In this document: positions 10,213 through 21,905 of the stretch, one piece after another | Layout: each line of letters starts with the position of its first letter | How positions within the stretch are numbered: the first letter of the stretch is position 1 | Source of the DNA: Papiliotrema nemorosa | Lineage: Eukaryota > Basidiomycota > Tremellomycetes > Tremellales > Rhynchogastremaceae | Direction of reading: 5' to 3' | Assembly (NCBI GenBank): GCA_032158125.1 | Contig: JASKOT010000001.1 | Span: 1,364,001 to 1,428,000, forward strand | Length of the DNA: 64,000 nt | Program-made: the position numbers and the translations under genes | The notes under the pieces: generated by a model | What the model saw: the letters and a program-made list of their open reading frames with translations, nothing else | Databases searched by the model: none | Told to the model about the DNA's origin: nothing

Positions 10213-13200
10213 TTATTGAGGGTTGTCTGGAATTTGAGCAAAAAAGTCATTCCAGTTCTGAGCGTTAGCCCAACACCCCGCTTGCTCCATATCAACTCAC
10301 CGTCGACGTCCCCTGGTCAGGCGCCATATCGTCCTGTAACAACATGAGAGGATCCCAAAATTCATGCAACTGTCTGAGTCAGTCAAATGCTCGCAAGGAG
10401 GAAGCGAGACGCACAAAGTAATCCGTAGCGTTACTTTGCGCAGAGGTAGTGCCCGGATCAGGTCCGCCTGCATCTCCACCAAAGACATGATCTTGCACTG
10501 CCTGAGGCAGGCTTTGTATGACAGAATCAATCTGCAGAGGACTCTGATCCGTTGGAGGCACCTTGCCCGATATTGTCAGAGCTCTCGGACCTTTGGTCGC
10601 TCTTTCGATGAACCGGGTTTTCCATCCCAGAAGCCCCGCATCGAGTTCCGCTTCGGGACCAGTAGTTGGGGTAGACGCTAGAGTATTTGGGGCATTCATA
10701 CGATCGACGGAACGTTGACGAAGTCGGAGAAGCCATTGGAGATTCTGGACGAAACGAGGCGAAGCTCGACTCTGGATGATACTGGTGTAAATCCCTATGA
10801 CTTTATCCATCGCCGCTAGGGCGACAGGTGCAAGACCGTTATGCGGACTCATGAGGATAAGAGTACCGAGATTTACCGCAGAGTTGAAAGCGTGGTACTG
10901 ATTGTCAATTCAGGAGATCAGCAAACCGGACGACCTACCCAGCACCACCAATGGCGGGAGGTTACGCTTGGAAACATGCTATACAGCTCGCAAACGATGT
11001 GTATAATCACCTGTCGACTAAGCTGTCATATCTCGACAGTGAGTCATGACTCACATTGCTCCGCTCCACGACAAGCAAGAATGGTTGTCCGTACTGCGAC
11101 CTCAGAGGATCTCCGGGATCTTGATTCAGAGCACGCATAAAATGGCTCCTGTACAGATTGATTACTGCTTCCGATATCATCAAGGCTAGATGATGTTGCT
11201 GCAAGGCTCAGCCAAACCGAAGAAATCAACGCAAGGACGGACCTCAAATGACCGACGCAAATCTCGTTTGTTAGGTTCGGGTGAGTCGCTGATGGCTTGA
11301 CTGGGATCGGAGTACACAGATGCCAGAGCTAGGAGGGCGGCTCGACATCTGAGAGGGAATGGAAGGTCTCTTTCAAACTTCGTTCTACGAGTCAGCCACG
11401 CAAACGCATATGATGTGTGATGGATCTCACATTCTTCTATACATGTCATCCGGTGAGGGAAGGGCGGTCGAAGGATTCACAGTCAAAGCCAGGTAGAGGA
11501 TACTACAGGATTAGCCTCGTTTATGGTAAGCTACGCACTCTTTCGAAATTTGGCACAGCTGGAACTTGAGTGTTCCGTAATCCTGATCGACCTGATCACC
11601 GTGTAGTCTCAGCGGTTTGGATGGAAATTTCGTATCGATAAAGTCCGCAGGTATGGAGCATCTTTAGATCAGTACGAGTTTGACACCATGCAGAGCAACC
11701 TACGGCCTAGAGAAACAGTTTGCCTAGTCGTCAGCATATTCCCATATCGTATGAGCTCACCTGGAAGATTTCGGCAGAGTGAGTCTCCCAGAACACCTGG
11801 CGACGCTCCTCGACGAGGTCCTGAGGTAAATTCCACCTCTCACCGTCCCGATGCAGCCCCATCTATCCATCAGGGGTGTTTAGAAGAACAAATCGACGCA
11901 CCGCTTGCATGATCCGCATCGCTAAACCCCATATAGGCCATGCTTGATCGCCGTTCCTGCCCTTCTCGGTCTCGCTACAACGGTCAGCCAGCATATGGGA
12001 CAGGTCAACGTTCACTTGCAGATGGAAGTGAGCCATGATTGACTATATCGTCAGCTTCTAGTAGAGCAGAGGAGAGCTAACCCACCAAAGTCTGCACGCC
12101 TGCCATTGTGTTGTTGATCATGAAGTCTCCAGCTTCCAATGCGTCTCTTGACAACGCAAGATAGTCCTCTGCAGATTGATCATCCGGCGGTAGCTCAAGG
12201 TTATGCAGTGCACCCATTGCAAGAACAATGAATAACAGGGCCAACTTTTGAGCATGTGCCCGACGGCTTTGTCGATCTAGCTGACCTCCCGTGAGAACAT
12301 CATATACCTTGTCGAAAATGTCGCGCAGACGCTTCCGGGGTACGATATCGTACCTGTCATGAGTTATACTCCGCAGGGGGATTTGAGTACGCACGACCAG
12401 CCAAAGTAGCGATAATACGAATCGATCAGATTCTCTGCTTCATCGGGATTTGGCAGAGATAACATAAGGGATGAGATGGAGGGTGTGTTGCGGGATCCGA
12501 GAAAGTTAAACGTCCCGGTCCTGGCTTGAGAAGATTGCTGACCAGTGTGAGGAGTGGGCGAGGTCGGTCGCGATACTGTTGGTGTCTCGTGCAGTTCCTC
12601 TACCTCTTGCTGCATCGCTTAGCCATCCATCGACTGTCAACATGCTGATGAAGCTCACATCTTTGAGCCATTCACTTGCGGCTGTCGGACCCAAATACTT
12701 GGAACGACCAGTATGCGAAATCACCAACGTCCCATGGCTCTGCTCGTCCCCTGAATCTACAGGTGCATTGCCAAAGATATTTGTAGATGCTGCTGGCAGT
12801 GGGATTCGACTGGATGAAGCAGGCGCAGAGGTAGACGTCGCAAAAGAAGACGTCCCCGCAGGTTGTGACCTTTGTTGAAAGTTGCCCGCAAATCCTGTCC
12901 ACAAACTGGTATCCACGCTAGCTGAGTGAACTGATGACTGAGGCGCGACATTCAAGTATCCAGTCCCAGCACTAAGCTGACCTTGTTGCGGTATGAGTTG
13001 AGGTTGTGTAACACTCGATGATGGTAAGGTTGACGACTGATCTTGTCCAGAACGAAGAGGGGAGCCCATAGAGATCCTTCGGGTGTCTTGACGGTTGAGC
13101 CCTGACCCATTCGTCAGTGATCTACTATCTGGGACAGGTGTTGGCTTTTTCGAAGAGTTTTGATTACGAGAAATGGCGCTGCTCTCAGCGGTGTCAACGA

Positions 13201-13639
13201 CGACATGGGGGATAACTCTCTCACTTCTTTCTCACGGCATCGCGAGCTCCGTCTGGGCATATGTGCTGACACTTTCTCTTGATGCAGTTATCGCATGGCA
13301 CTGAGAGGTTTAGATCATGTATATGGGACAGACGGCGTACCTTTGCGATCACATTTGAGTTTGAGCCTGCGACATTCTACGATGTCAGTGGGATCTCAGC
13401 CGAAAGTTTCAGCGCAGCGGTGACATTCAGCCCCATGCATCCACATGTCCAAACATTCAGCCGAGTCCCGACCAGGACAGGTCAGTGTATGATCCGCGGA
13501 CAGTTGCACTGTGGAGGTATGTTGGGCCCGGGTGGAATGAAGGGATCAAGGACATACCGGCACAATTCAGTCGAGCTCTCCGTTTCCGTGCCGGACCATC
13601 TTGATGATCACCCTCGTTGCCCGTTTCATCGTCCGACAT
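10213..13639 (-). CDS. Zn2Cys6 fungal transcription factor
   Basis: Exon 1 encodes MSDDETGNEGDHQDGPARKR then RARLNCA. A 220-nt intron follows, and the next exons give ECRRLKLKCDRK and VPCDNCIKRKCQHICPDGA, completing the six-cysteine zinc cluster that binds CGG-type DNA sites. A Ser/Gln-rich linker follows. Then comes the middle homology region (fungal_trans type) with NLIDSYYRYFGW, PRKRLRDIFDKVYDVLTGGQ and KLALLFIVLAMGALHNLELP. The C-terminus is WNDFFAQIPDNPQ, a common ending in this family. Many short introns, all GT-AG where checked. Target genes are unknown; the neighbouring MATE-like transporter (same strand, start 230 bases beyond this gene's stop) is the obvious candidate, by position only. 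Confidence 0.87.
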
Positions 13640-15174
13640 GACGCTGACAATGAGCTGTGACCGATATGATCACTCTGCAAAGACACTTCCCGAAAAAGCG
13701 TTGTCGAGTTGCTTGCAATCAGACGACGGCCTGGACGGCTCAACAAGGATCGGGAAGCGGACTTCCGTGATGGAACAAGGCGGCGTTAACTCGAGGCGGA
13801 ACTATCGAGGCAAAGCTACTTCATGCATTCATTCTACCGTCAATATCACTACCGTCAATGCTCAGACAGAGTACGGATGCCCCAGACATATAGCAATCAG
13901 GATGAATCTGTCTCTTTTCGATTCAAGCATGCTTTCAAAAAGCTCTCGAAATCCCTCGCAATCGTTTCGGGGCAATCCTCTGGGGTGTATGTATCCGGAA
14001 GGCGAAGCTCAAGTGCTCAAGACTGTCCTGTAGCTCCAGCTGCATACGCTATTCTAGGGTTCTGCAAAGATAGCCGATCGTTTCTGATCATCGGTCTTCA
14101 CCTCGCTGAGTATGTAGGCGTTGTCCGCACGTGACAATGGCGACCAACCGAGCGGGACCCAAGGGATAGGCGTTGCTATAGCTTCCACTCTATTCGTCGA
14201 GATTGTCACATATGCCATAGAAATAAGACTGGCTTGTGACCGAGGAAGTCATCTCAGGCAAATGTCTCTCCAACCGAATAGCCGAATACGTCTGGCAGTC
14301 GTCCCGCAGTCGGTGCGGAAGTCCTACTGCCAAATCTCCGTTGAGTCCTTCGCAAACTCTCTCACGAGGTGCCAGAGCTCTTCAGAAGCTATGCAGATGT
14401 GCCTGCAAGGTGTGGACCGACACCGCTAAACGTATCTGATTAGCGTTGACGTCGGGTGGTGTAATGACCACTTTGTGGCTGTATGTCCTAGAATATGGCT
14501 TGTCAGAGGGCCGCGGATTGGGTAGAAGCGTTGTGAACCACGATTGATACAGCAGGGGGATTGGCCACATCCTCCTCGAGGAGTTTCTCTTTGATCAAAT
14601 GCAGACAAAATTACTGAACTGGAGGGATGGGTGCAGTAAACCTCAGTTTCCCGACTTGAGACGCCATCAATGGCTCCCGGGTACATCAGTACATGCCACT
14701 ACTCAGCACTGCGCGGGACATGGTGTTCAGTGAAAGAACCTATAACGCAGGCATTTCCAACGAATTAGTGCTGCACGTCTCATCTTTCATCCTTCTTATC
14801 GTCGATGAGATGGTCAACACGGAGGTCAATATCTCTCGCAGTCAATCTGGCGGTGTCGGAAATGTAAATAACAGGATTGACAGGATGTAGAAGATTGTCT
14901 CGGCTTGCCGACGTGTGAGCTCAACTAAGCTCACTCCGGGCTGGTGGATGGTCTGCGTGGATCCTTTCTGGTATGCGTTTGGCGGGTATTTCAAGCGGGC
15001 TGCGGTAGAGTCAGGAAGATTTCACAATGGTCAACTGCATTTGGTGAGACAGCAGCTACAGAAAGGCGAGCACCCTATACAAGCCGTCCCGCTGTGATAT
15101 CCCTATCTTTACAAACTTCTGCCCTTTCTTTACCGCCACTCCGTCTTTGTCACCCATGAAGCTCGACCCCACAC
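13640..15174. other. Gene-free 1.5 kb between regulator and transporter
   Basis: No coding gene, RNA gene or mobile element is visible. Open frames are short, in all frames, and of non-coding composition. The region should include the promoter of the Zn2Cys6 gene and the 3' UTR of the inositol-type transporter. Confidence 0.55.
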
Positions 15175-17031
15175 TCATTTCTGCTCGTAAACTTCATCGG
15201 GAGTTCGTCGGCCCTCGGCTTGTTGTTGAGCGAGTTGAGCTTGTTTGTGCTGAGCTCGGATCTCTCGAGACTTGGCCACGCCGAACCCATATTTGTAAAT
15301 CTCTTGAATCTCCTCCAACGAGAGTCCCGAAGGTTCCGGGTAACAAAAGTATATGAATATCAGACCCGCCTACGCGTCAGTCGCCTATCCTGATGCGATT
15401 CAGCGCCAACTTACGAAGCAGATACCCGCGTAAAGACCAAAAGTCGGGGTGGGACCGATGGCATTCATCAAGGTCAAAAAGGTGGCCGAGATGACAATGT
15501 TTGCGGCCCAAACACCACCTGCCAGGATAGCTGCTCCGATACCTCTCATCTCCAAGGGGAAGAGTTCTCCCACCGTCCAAGTGATGTTTCCGGATCCGGT
15601 GGCGTAAAAGGCAATGAAGACGACCATCATTCCCAACATCATATTTGACCAGTTTGCAGGGTAAACAGCACCCTCGACGAGTCGGTGGCCGGTCCCTTCA
15701 GTCATCTTCCAGAAGGCGATGGCCGCGAGAGCGAGACCGGCGATCATTCCAGGGTATGTACAGAGAAGGATCCGTCGTTTACCGACTTTGTCGAGCATTC
15801 CCATGGCCACAAAGGTGAAGAACCAGTTGGTCCCGGAGACGATGAGTCCGACAGCGGTAGGGTTGTCGAAACCAGCCATGGAGAAGATTGTCGCAGAGTA
15901 GTACACTAGCTGTTAAAAGAAGCAAACGGGTACATAGTAATGCACTTACTCAAAGAATTGAAACCGCAAAGCTGCTGGAAGATTCCGATACCGAGAGCAG
16001 TGATGGCGGGCTTTCTGTATCGACCCTGAGTCACAACCATCTTGAGTCGTTGTCGGAACGGGTGTTCCTCTTGCCACCGTCGAGACACGCCCACGACCTC
16101 TTCAAGAGCGGTGAACTTGACTGCGATATAGTCGGGTGACATGCCCTTGTAGCACTTTTCGATCGTGGCGAGAGCTCTGTCTCGTCGATCACGGAGCAAA
16201 TCGTAACGAGGCGACTCGGGGAGGTAGTGGCTGATATCAGCGTTTTCAATACGAACCTGAAAATCGACTCACACAGCGAGACCTTGAATCAGAGCAGGGG
16301 GAACACCGATGGCAAATTGGATTCTCCACCCATGGTGACCGGTAAGAGGAATACCGATGCAGTAGGAGAAGAATTGTCCACCGGTGATGGCGAGCGATTG
16401 GATGGTGACCAATGCACCTCGGAATCGAGTTGGAGCCAGCTCGGCGATATAAAGCGGGGCAATACCGGCAGCAGTACCCACACCGAGACCCAGAATTGCT
16501 CGACCGACGATGATTTGTGGGACAGAGAACGAAGTGCAGATGAGAATCGCACCGAGGACAAACCACACGTCACCGACGGCCAAAGTCCATTTTCGACCAA
16601 TCTTGTCGGCAAGACCACCAGAAGAGATGGCACTGAGCTAGTGAGTAATGATCGCTACCGAGAGATAAGTCTACCTACCCGAACAGAGCACCGACGGAAG
16701 TCGCACTTGAGATCCACTCTTTTTCTTGATCATTGAGAATATGACCAAGATCGTCTCGGATGGAAACGAGAGAGGCGGAAATGACACCCGTGTCGTATCC
16801 GAAACAGAATCCCGAGACCGCAGCTGTCAAAGCCAAAAAGACCACAAAGCTGGTCAACTTCTCGGTCCGTTCACCAGCCATCAAGGCGGTGTCATTGAGC
16901 GCATCGATACCTCGTCCTTGGGGTTGTGTCTCAACATGAGAAATGGTAGCTTTTTCCAGCTGGCTGGATGATCGTTCAGTCATAGGTCGAACCGGTGCGA
17001 GAGCCGGCTCGATACCGTAGCTGTTGGACAT
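15175..17031 (-). CDS. Major facilitator sugar porter, myo-inositol transporter type
   Basis: Twelve-helix MFS protein. The start is MSNSYGIEPALAP at 17031; the leftward frame extension uses only a TTG. Helix 1 reads GFCFGYDTGVISASLVSIRD, then EKEWISSATSVGALFG and the loop ADKIGRKW (the D-R/K-x-G-R-R/K family motif). Next come LGLGVGTAAGIAPLYIAELA and PTRFRGALVTIQSLAITGGQ. The PESPRY motif follows before the central loop, then QQLCGFNSL in helix 7. The C-terminus YPEPSGLSLEEIQEIYKYGF is the cytosolic tail typical of the fungal inositol transporter clade. It would import myo-inositol (or a polyol) at the plasma membrane with protons. Cryptococcal relatives expanded this clade. Substrate assignment is by family resemblance only. 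A TATA-like box lies about 110 bases upstream. Confidence 0.88.
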
Positions 17032-17140
17032 GTTCGTTTTCAACTAATTGAAGTGGCTGATTTGCTGCGAAGCGAGGTAATTGGGGACCACGGGGCAGTG
17101 GGGAAGTGGAAGGAACCCCTCTGCCTCGTTTGCAGAAGCT

Positions 17141-17150
17141 CTTTATAGAT
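17141..17150 (-). promoter_or_regulatory. TATA-like box of the inositol-type transporter gene
   Basis: The minus strand reads ATCTATAAAG about 110 bases upstream of the transporter start codon. Confidence 0.45.
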
Positions 17151-17895
17151 ATGGCGAGTAGCTGAAGCGGACTTGGTATCGTTGTACGTCAGATCTGGTG
17201 TCTCCATTCGGTCACCCTTGGGACCCCGTTAAAGTCGAGATCTGTCGTGCCTGGGGAAAGGATTGGTCAGTAGCTGACAAGCAAGCCGCGCTTAGCCGTT
17301 GACCGTCAGAAGTCAAAATACATTTCGTGTTCTTGGAACGATCATTTTCGAAGCGGATATCGATGCCAGAGACAAAGTAGTCCGCCAAAAAGCGAACAAA
17401 AAGGGAGTCGTACTCATTTTCCGCTTCTTCCAGGCCGAGACTGAGCATGAGCCGTTTCGGTTGTACTTCCGGCGTTTGCCAAGTCCGTTTCCGTCAAGCC
17501 GGTTAAGCGAAGTAAGAAGCGGACTTGCGTTCAGATGAAGCGGAAAGCAAGAATTCGAGGCATCGCAGCAACTCACCGCTCGCCATATGTGAACCTCGGA
17601 CAACAAGGATCATTTTCGTTGGACATCCCTTGCGAAACCTCAATGAATGGTTTGTGCGCGACTGGACTTGCTAGACTTGTAGGGATCCGTCAGCCGTAAT
17701 GAGCTCATGGTGTCCTGAAGATGACAACTTTGGCCGGACACATGATTGGCACAATTGCTTGTCCCAACAATCATCACACGCATTTGGAGCACAGAACGAT
17801 ACCATGCATCATGAAATTTTTACAGATCGACGTTATCTTCAATTGTGACTATCGATTTGAATTGGGCCTCTTCCAGCCGAATACCGAAAGCAGTC

Positions 17896-18928
17896 TTACT
17901 CCAGACCCGGTGCCAGTTCTCGAGGGTCCTTACCACCATCCAACCCAGCTTTTTGACTGACCAGCCTCCACCCTCCATCAACGGGGATATCGATACCGTT
18001 CACCCCGACATTCTCAATGATGTACTGGATCGTTGGGGTGATTTGGTCAGCGGTCAAGGGGACTCGGGGGAATGTGGCGTGTTTGAGCAGATCATCGGAG
18101 AAGTAGGTGGAAAAGTTGGCAGTCATGGCTGAGACGACAATGGCTGGGTGTAAGCACACATTGACAGGAAGAAACAATCTCCTCACAAGGTGAGATGGAG
18201 ACGACTCGAATACCGGATGGACCCAAGAAGTCGGACAGAGCTATATTATCAGCTCCGACGTGAAGAAAGCTGAAAGTGAAATCCACATTTTGTGATACCG
18301 ACAACAGCGGTCTTTGTCGGTCCGTAAGACAAGACACGGGCATAGGGATTGGCAGCAGCTGAAGCAAAGTTGATGATGATACCTCTCTCCTCGTCGGTGG
18401 TCCAGAAAGGAGCATGCGAGTCCGAGCCATCGGGGTGATTGTAGGGCTTGTTGATAGCGTCGGCGACGTGGGCATTGACGATGAAGGTACCAGTGACATT
18501 GATTTCCAGCATCTTTTCGTCAGCCACGTACTTGGGAGGAAACTCATCGAGCTCACCTTTTTGAAGTTTGGAATTGACTCGGCGACGTCGTTCGTCCAAG
18601 GCCTCTTGATAGCTACACCGGCACAATGCACCGCTCCTTTTAAATTCCCGAAAGTCTTCACAACGTCCTCTACAGCTACTTTGACGGCGTCAGAGTCGGT
18701 GATGTCGACTTTGTAGTATTTTGCCTTGTCGGAGACCTCCTTGGCGAAGGCTTCACCCTTCTCTTGCGGGATAACATCGAGCAGTGCGACAGAAGCTCCT
18801 TGCGAGGTGAGAAGACGGGCGGTAGCTCCCCCGATACCCCCAGTCCCACCGGTGATGACCTTGCTCTTCAGCTTACAAGCTCCGAGACAGAATGCTGACC
18901 TTACGAATGTGTTTCCGGAGATCTTCAT
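17896..18928 (-). CDS. Short-chain dehydrogenase, HSD10 / 3-hydroxyacyl-CoA dehydrogenase II-like
   Basis: A short first exon (MKISGNTF) is spliced to SKVITGGTGGIGGATARLL, the Rossmann glycine motif. LLDVIP follows, whose Asp after strand 2 predicts NAD preference. VHCAGVAI is the NAG-like motif. INFASAAA carries the catalytic Ser, and SYGPTKTAVVGITK gives the Tyr-x3-Lys pair. SDFLGPSGIRVVSISP and IENVGVNGIDIPVDGGWRLV match the C-terminal pattern of type II 3-hydroxyacyl-CoA dehydrogenases. All four introns are GT-AG in conserved positions for the fold. Family members oxidise 3-hydroxyacyl-CoA or hydroxysteroids. I see no certain mitochondrial presequence in this model, though a basic frame further upstream exists. 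Divergent neighbour: flavin monooxygenase, 725 bases apart. Confidence 0.85.
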
Positions 18929-19653
18929 TTTGGGCTTGAGTTGCACTGATAGGTGGCAGAGGAGATACGTTCGCGCAACAAGCGATCTGCAGAGACGCAA
19001 TGAGAGTGCGAGAAATCTTGGAGAGCACGCTCGTAACTCGCTACATATACCCTGGTTGAGGCGAGGTGGAGACCGTCTCCATTGTGATCAAGGATCGGAC
19101 CGGGAGAACCATGACCGGTCGTCGATGCGGAGGGAACAGCGGGGTTATTGACATCTGCGGAGACTGTAACAGCCCACAAACTGGCCGAGAGACGCGTGAG
19201 TAGGCTTTGCTTAGTGCTCCACTGCGCTGTACGCATTGCCCTCGAGGTCGAAAGGAAGCGGAGACGGAAGCGGAGAAAACGAGTCAAACAGAAATCAATC
19301 GCGTCCTTCTACACTGCTCGCAAGCTTCCACAGTCTAATCAACGTACAAGAAACGGCAGCTGCATATGCTGCAGGGGGCAAAGCAAGGCGGTAGCTTCGG
19401 TTGCGATTACACTCCATGCCCTGATTGACTGGCTATGCGCGATCAATGTCCGCGAAGAGCTTGTCACCCTCTGTGGACCGAGGACCTCGTCCTCGAGGAC
19501 ATTATCTCCACTCCTGGACAGCCAGGACTCACTGCCTCGATATCGTCGCGGATTTATCATTCACCATTTAAAACTTCGAGATGGATATGAACGCCCTTAC
19601 TCTACCCTCGCACACCCTCGACGAAAACACCTGGCTTGTGCACTCGATTCGCC
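18929..19653. promoter_or_regulatory. Divergent promoter between dehydrogenase and monooxygenase
   Basis: This 725-base region separates two head-to-head genes and should hold both promoters. Overlapping open frames on both strands here lack domain features. One minus-strand frame begins with a basic, Ser-rich stretch (FLRFRLRFLSTSRAM) reminiscent of a mitochondrial presequence, but I found no splice path joining it to the dehydrogenase. Confidence 0.45.
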
Positions 19654-21772
19654 ATGGCTACCTACCTCACCCTCCCTTCTGATCTCCCTTCCCACGCCGA
19701 CGGGTTCAAGCCGGACGATACGATAGAACACCAGACGATTGCGATCGCTCAGCACTGGCTGTCGACTTTCGAGCATGCTGCCTTGAACGGAGACGGAGAT
19801 GCCTTTGCTAAACTCTTTGCGAAGAATGGATTTTGGAGGGATGTGATTGCGTTCACCAATGACTATCGATCTATCCGCACTGCCAACATCGCCAAGGCAG
19901 CCAACGTGAGTACACAAAGCCCTTCATGGCAGCCCTGGCCGGGACAAAGACTCATAATAGGCGAGATTTCCCATTGTCAAGGCTTCCGATTTCACCTTTG
20001 CGAACAAACAGCCTTCCATCGAACACCCTTTCCCCGATGTCACTTTCCTCTCCATCCACTTTGACTTCAGCACTGCCACAGGACCAGCCTACGGAGTTGC
20101 CGCTCTCGTCTGGGAGGGCAATGCTTGGAAGGCGTTCACGGTGTTCACCTTGCTTGAGGGGATTCATGGCACTCCGCAGGCAGTGGGCGCAACGCGAAAG
20201 AGGGGAACGCACAACGATGAGCTGAGCTATGACGACCGAAGAGCAGAGGAGAGGGAGTTTGCCAACTCTTCGCCTGATGTTCTTATCGGTAAGCCCCAAC
20301 AATCAACCTCGAGAACCATGCTGATCTGCAGTTGGAGGGGGACACAACGGTCTGGCGACCGCCGCCCAGCTGAACACGCTTGGTGTCTCAAACTTGGTCA
20401 TCGATACCTACAAACGTGTAGGGGACAATTGGCGGCTCCGATACAGATCGCTCTCGCTACACGATCCGGTCTATGCCAATCATCTCCCCTTTTACCCATT
20501 CCCCTCCAACTGGCCAGTCTTCACTCCCGCTGGAAAGCTTGCAAACTTCCTGGAGTCGTATGTCGATGTCCTGGAAGTCAACGTCTGGACCGCTTCGACC
20601 CTCGATCCCAAACGAACCAAGTTCAACGAGTCTACCAACCAGTGGGACGTCACCATTGTGCGCACTAGGGCAGACGGCAAGACCGAGACTAGAGAGTTCT
20701 CGGTCAAACATGTCGTCTTGGCCACAGGACTGGGAGGCGGTCAACCTAAAATGCCTCCTCCATTCAAGGGACAGAACGAGTGGAAGGGCACGGTGGTCCA
20801 CTCATCTAAACACAGCAGCGGGGCGGACTGGAAGGGAAAGCGAGCTATGGTGGTCGGTGCTTGTACCTCTGCTCACGATGTGAGTTGACAGTATGATCTA
20901 ATCGCACGACGCTAATGGCAGCTCTGCGTCGACTTTGCGAAGAACGGCGTCGATGTAACTATGCTCCAGCGATCTCCAACCTATGTCATGTCCGTTGACA
21001 AGGGCATGGGTATGCTCGTCGCTGGACTTTACTCTGAGACTTCTCCACCTACCGATCTTGCCGATAGGATAGCTGAATCCAACCCAAAACTTGTCGCCAA
21101 GCTATTCCATAAGCGTATCATTCCCGAATTGGCCAAGGCGGACAAGGAGCTCCTGGATGGGATTCAAAAGGCGGGCTTCAAGTCATGGCTCGGTCCCGAA
21201 GATTCGGGTTTCCTCATGAGTGAGCAGACGGTGGAAAGCGTCTTGTATCAGACTAATGAATAGTGGCTCTTGAGAAAGCAGGAGGATACTACTTTTCTAC
21301 TGGAGGTTCAGAAATGATCGCCAACGGCAAAATCAAAGTCAAACAAGGAGAAATCGCATCGTTTGACGCCGATTCCAAAATCACCTTCAAAGACGGCTCG
21401 AAGGAGCACTTCGATGTCGTTGTTTTCGCTACAGGGTACACTGGTTTCCCCGATACTGTTCGAGGTACAATCGGCGACAAGTACGCCGAGAGCTTCAATC
21501 CTGTTTGGGGACTAGATGAGGAAGGGGAGATCCGAGGTGTGTGCCGAGAGTCAAACATCCCAAACTTGTTCTTCATCGTCGGTAACTTGTCGGCTTGTCG
21601 GATCAGCTCAAAAGTCCTCGCCCTGCAGATTCTGGCGCAACAAAAGGGGGTCTTCGGAGAGAGATATACCTATGCAAAGCAGAAAGCCGACGGAGACTTG
21701 GTCGATGAGACCGAGTTCACGGCTATCAAGGGGATGAACGGACACCCACAGCCAGTGGAAGACAAGGTTTAA
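19654..21772 (+). CDS. Flavin-dependent monooxygenase with N-terminal NTF2/SnoaL-like domain
   Basis: Five exons; introns begin at 19906, about 20290, 20882 and 21219, all GT-AG. Residues about 25-175 form an NTF2/SnoaL-like domain (HWLSTFEHAALNGDGDAFAK, then GPAYGVAALVWEGNAWKAFT). The FAD-binding motif VLIVGGGHNGLATAAQL is restored only after splicing intron 2. YKRVGDNWRLRY follows. The segment WKGTVVHSSKHSSGADW resembles the F-x-G-x3-H-x3-W fingerprint of class B flavin monooxygenases. MVVGACTSAHD is the NADPH Rossmann motif and VVVFATGYTGFPDTV the ATG motif. Such enzymes hydroxylate or insert oxygen into organic substrates using NADPH. This two-domain layout occurs in fungi, but the substrate is unknown. 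It faces the dehydrogenase, suggesting joint catabolism of one compound. Confidence 0.87.
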
Positions 21773-21905
21773 TTGTGTGCACGTTTGGCACCCATCGTAA
21801 GAGATCATCTCTAGAGCATGGACTATGTACAATATGTCTCGAGTCACGTTCTCCGCAATCGCTCTTGCATAACGCTGCCTCTCAGGCCTCCTCGCTGAGT
21901 CAATT

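Noticed and set aside
13640..15174. Several 60-140 residue open frames
   Set aside because: They overlap on both strands and show no domain, signal or splice-consistent extension.
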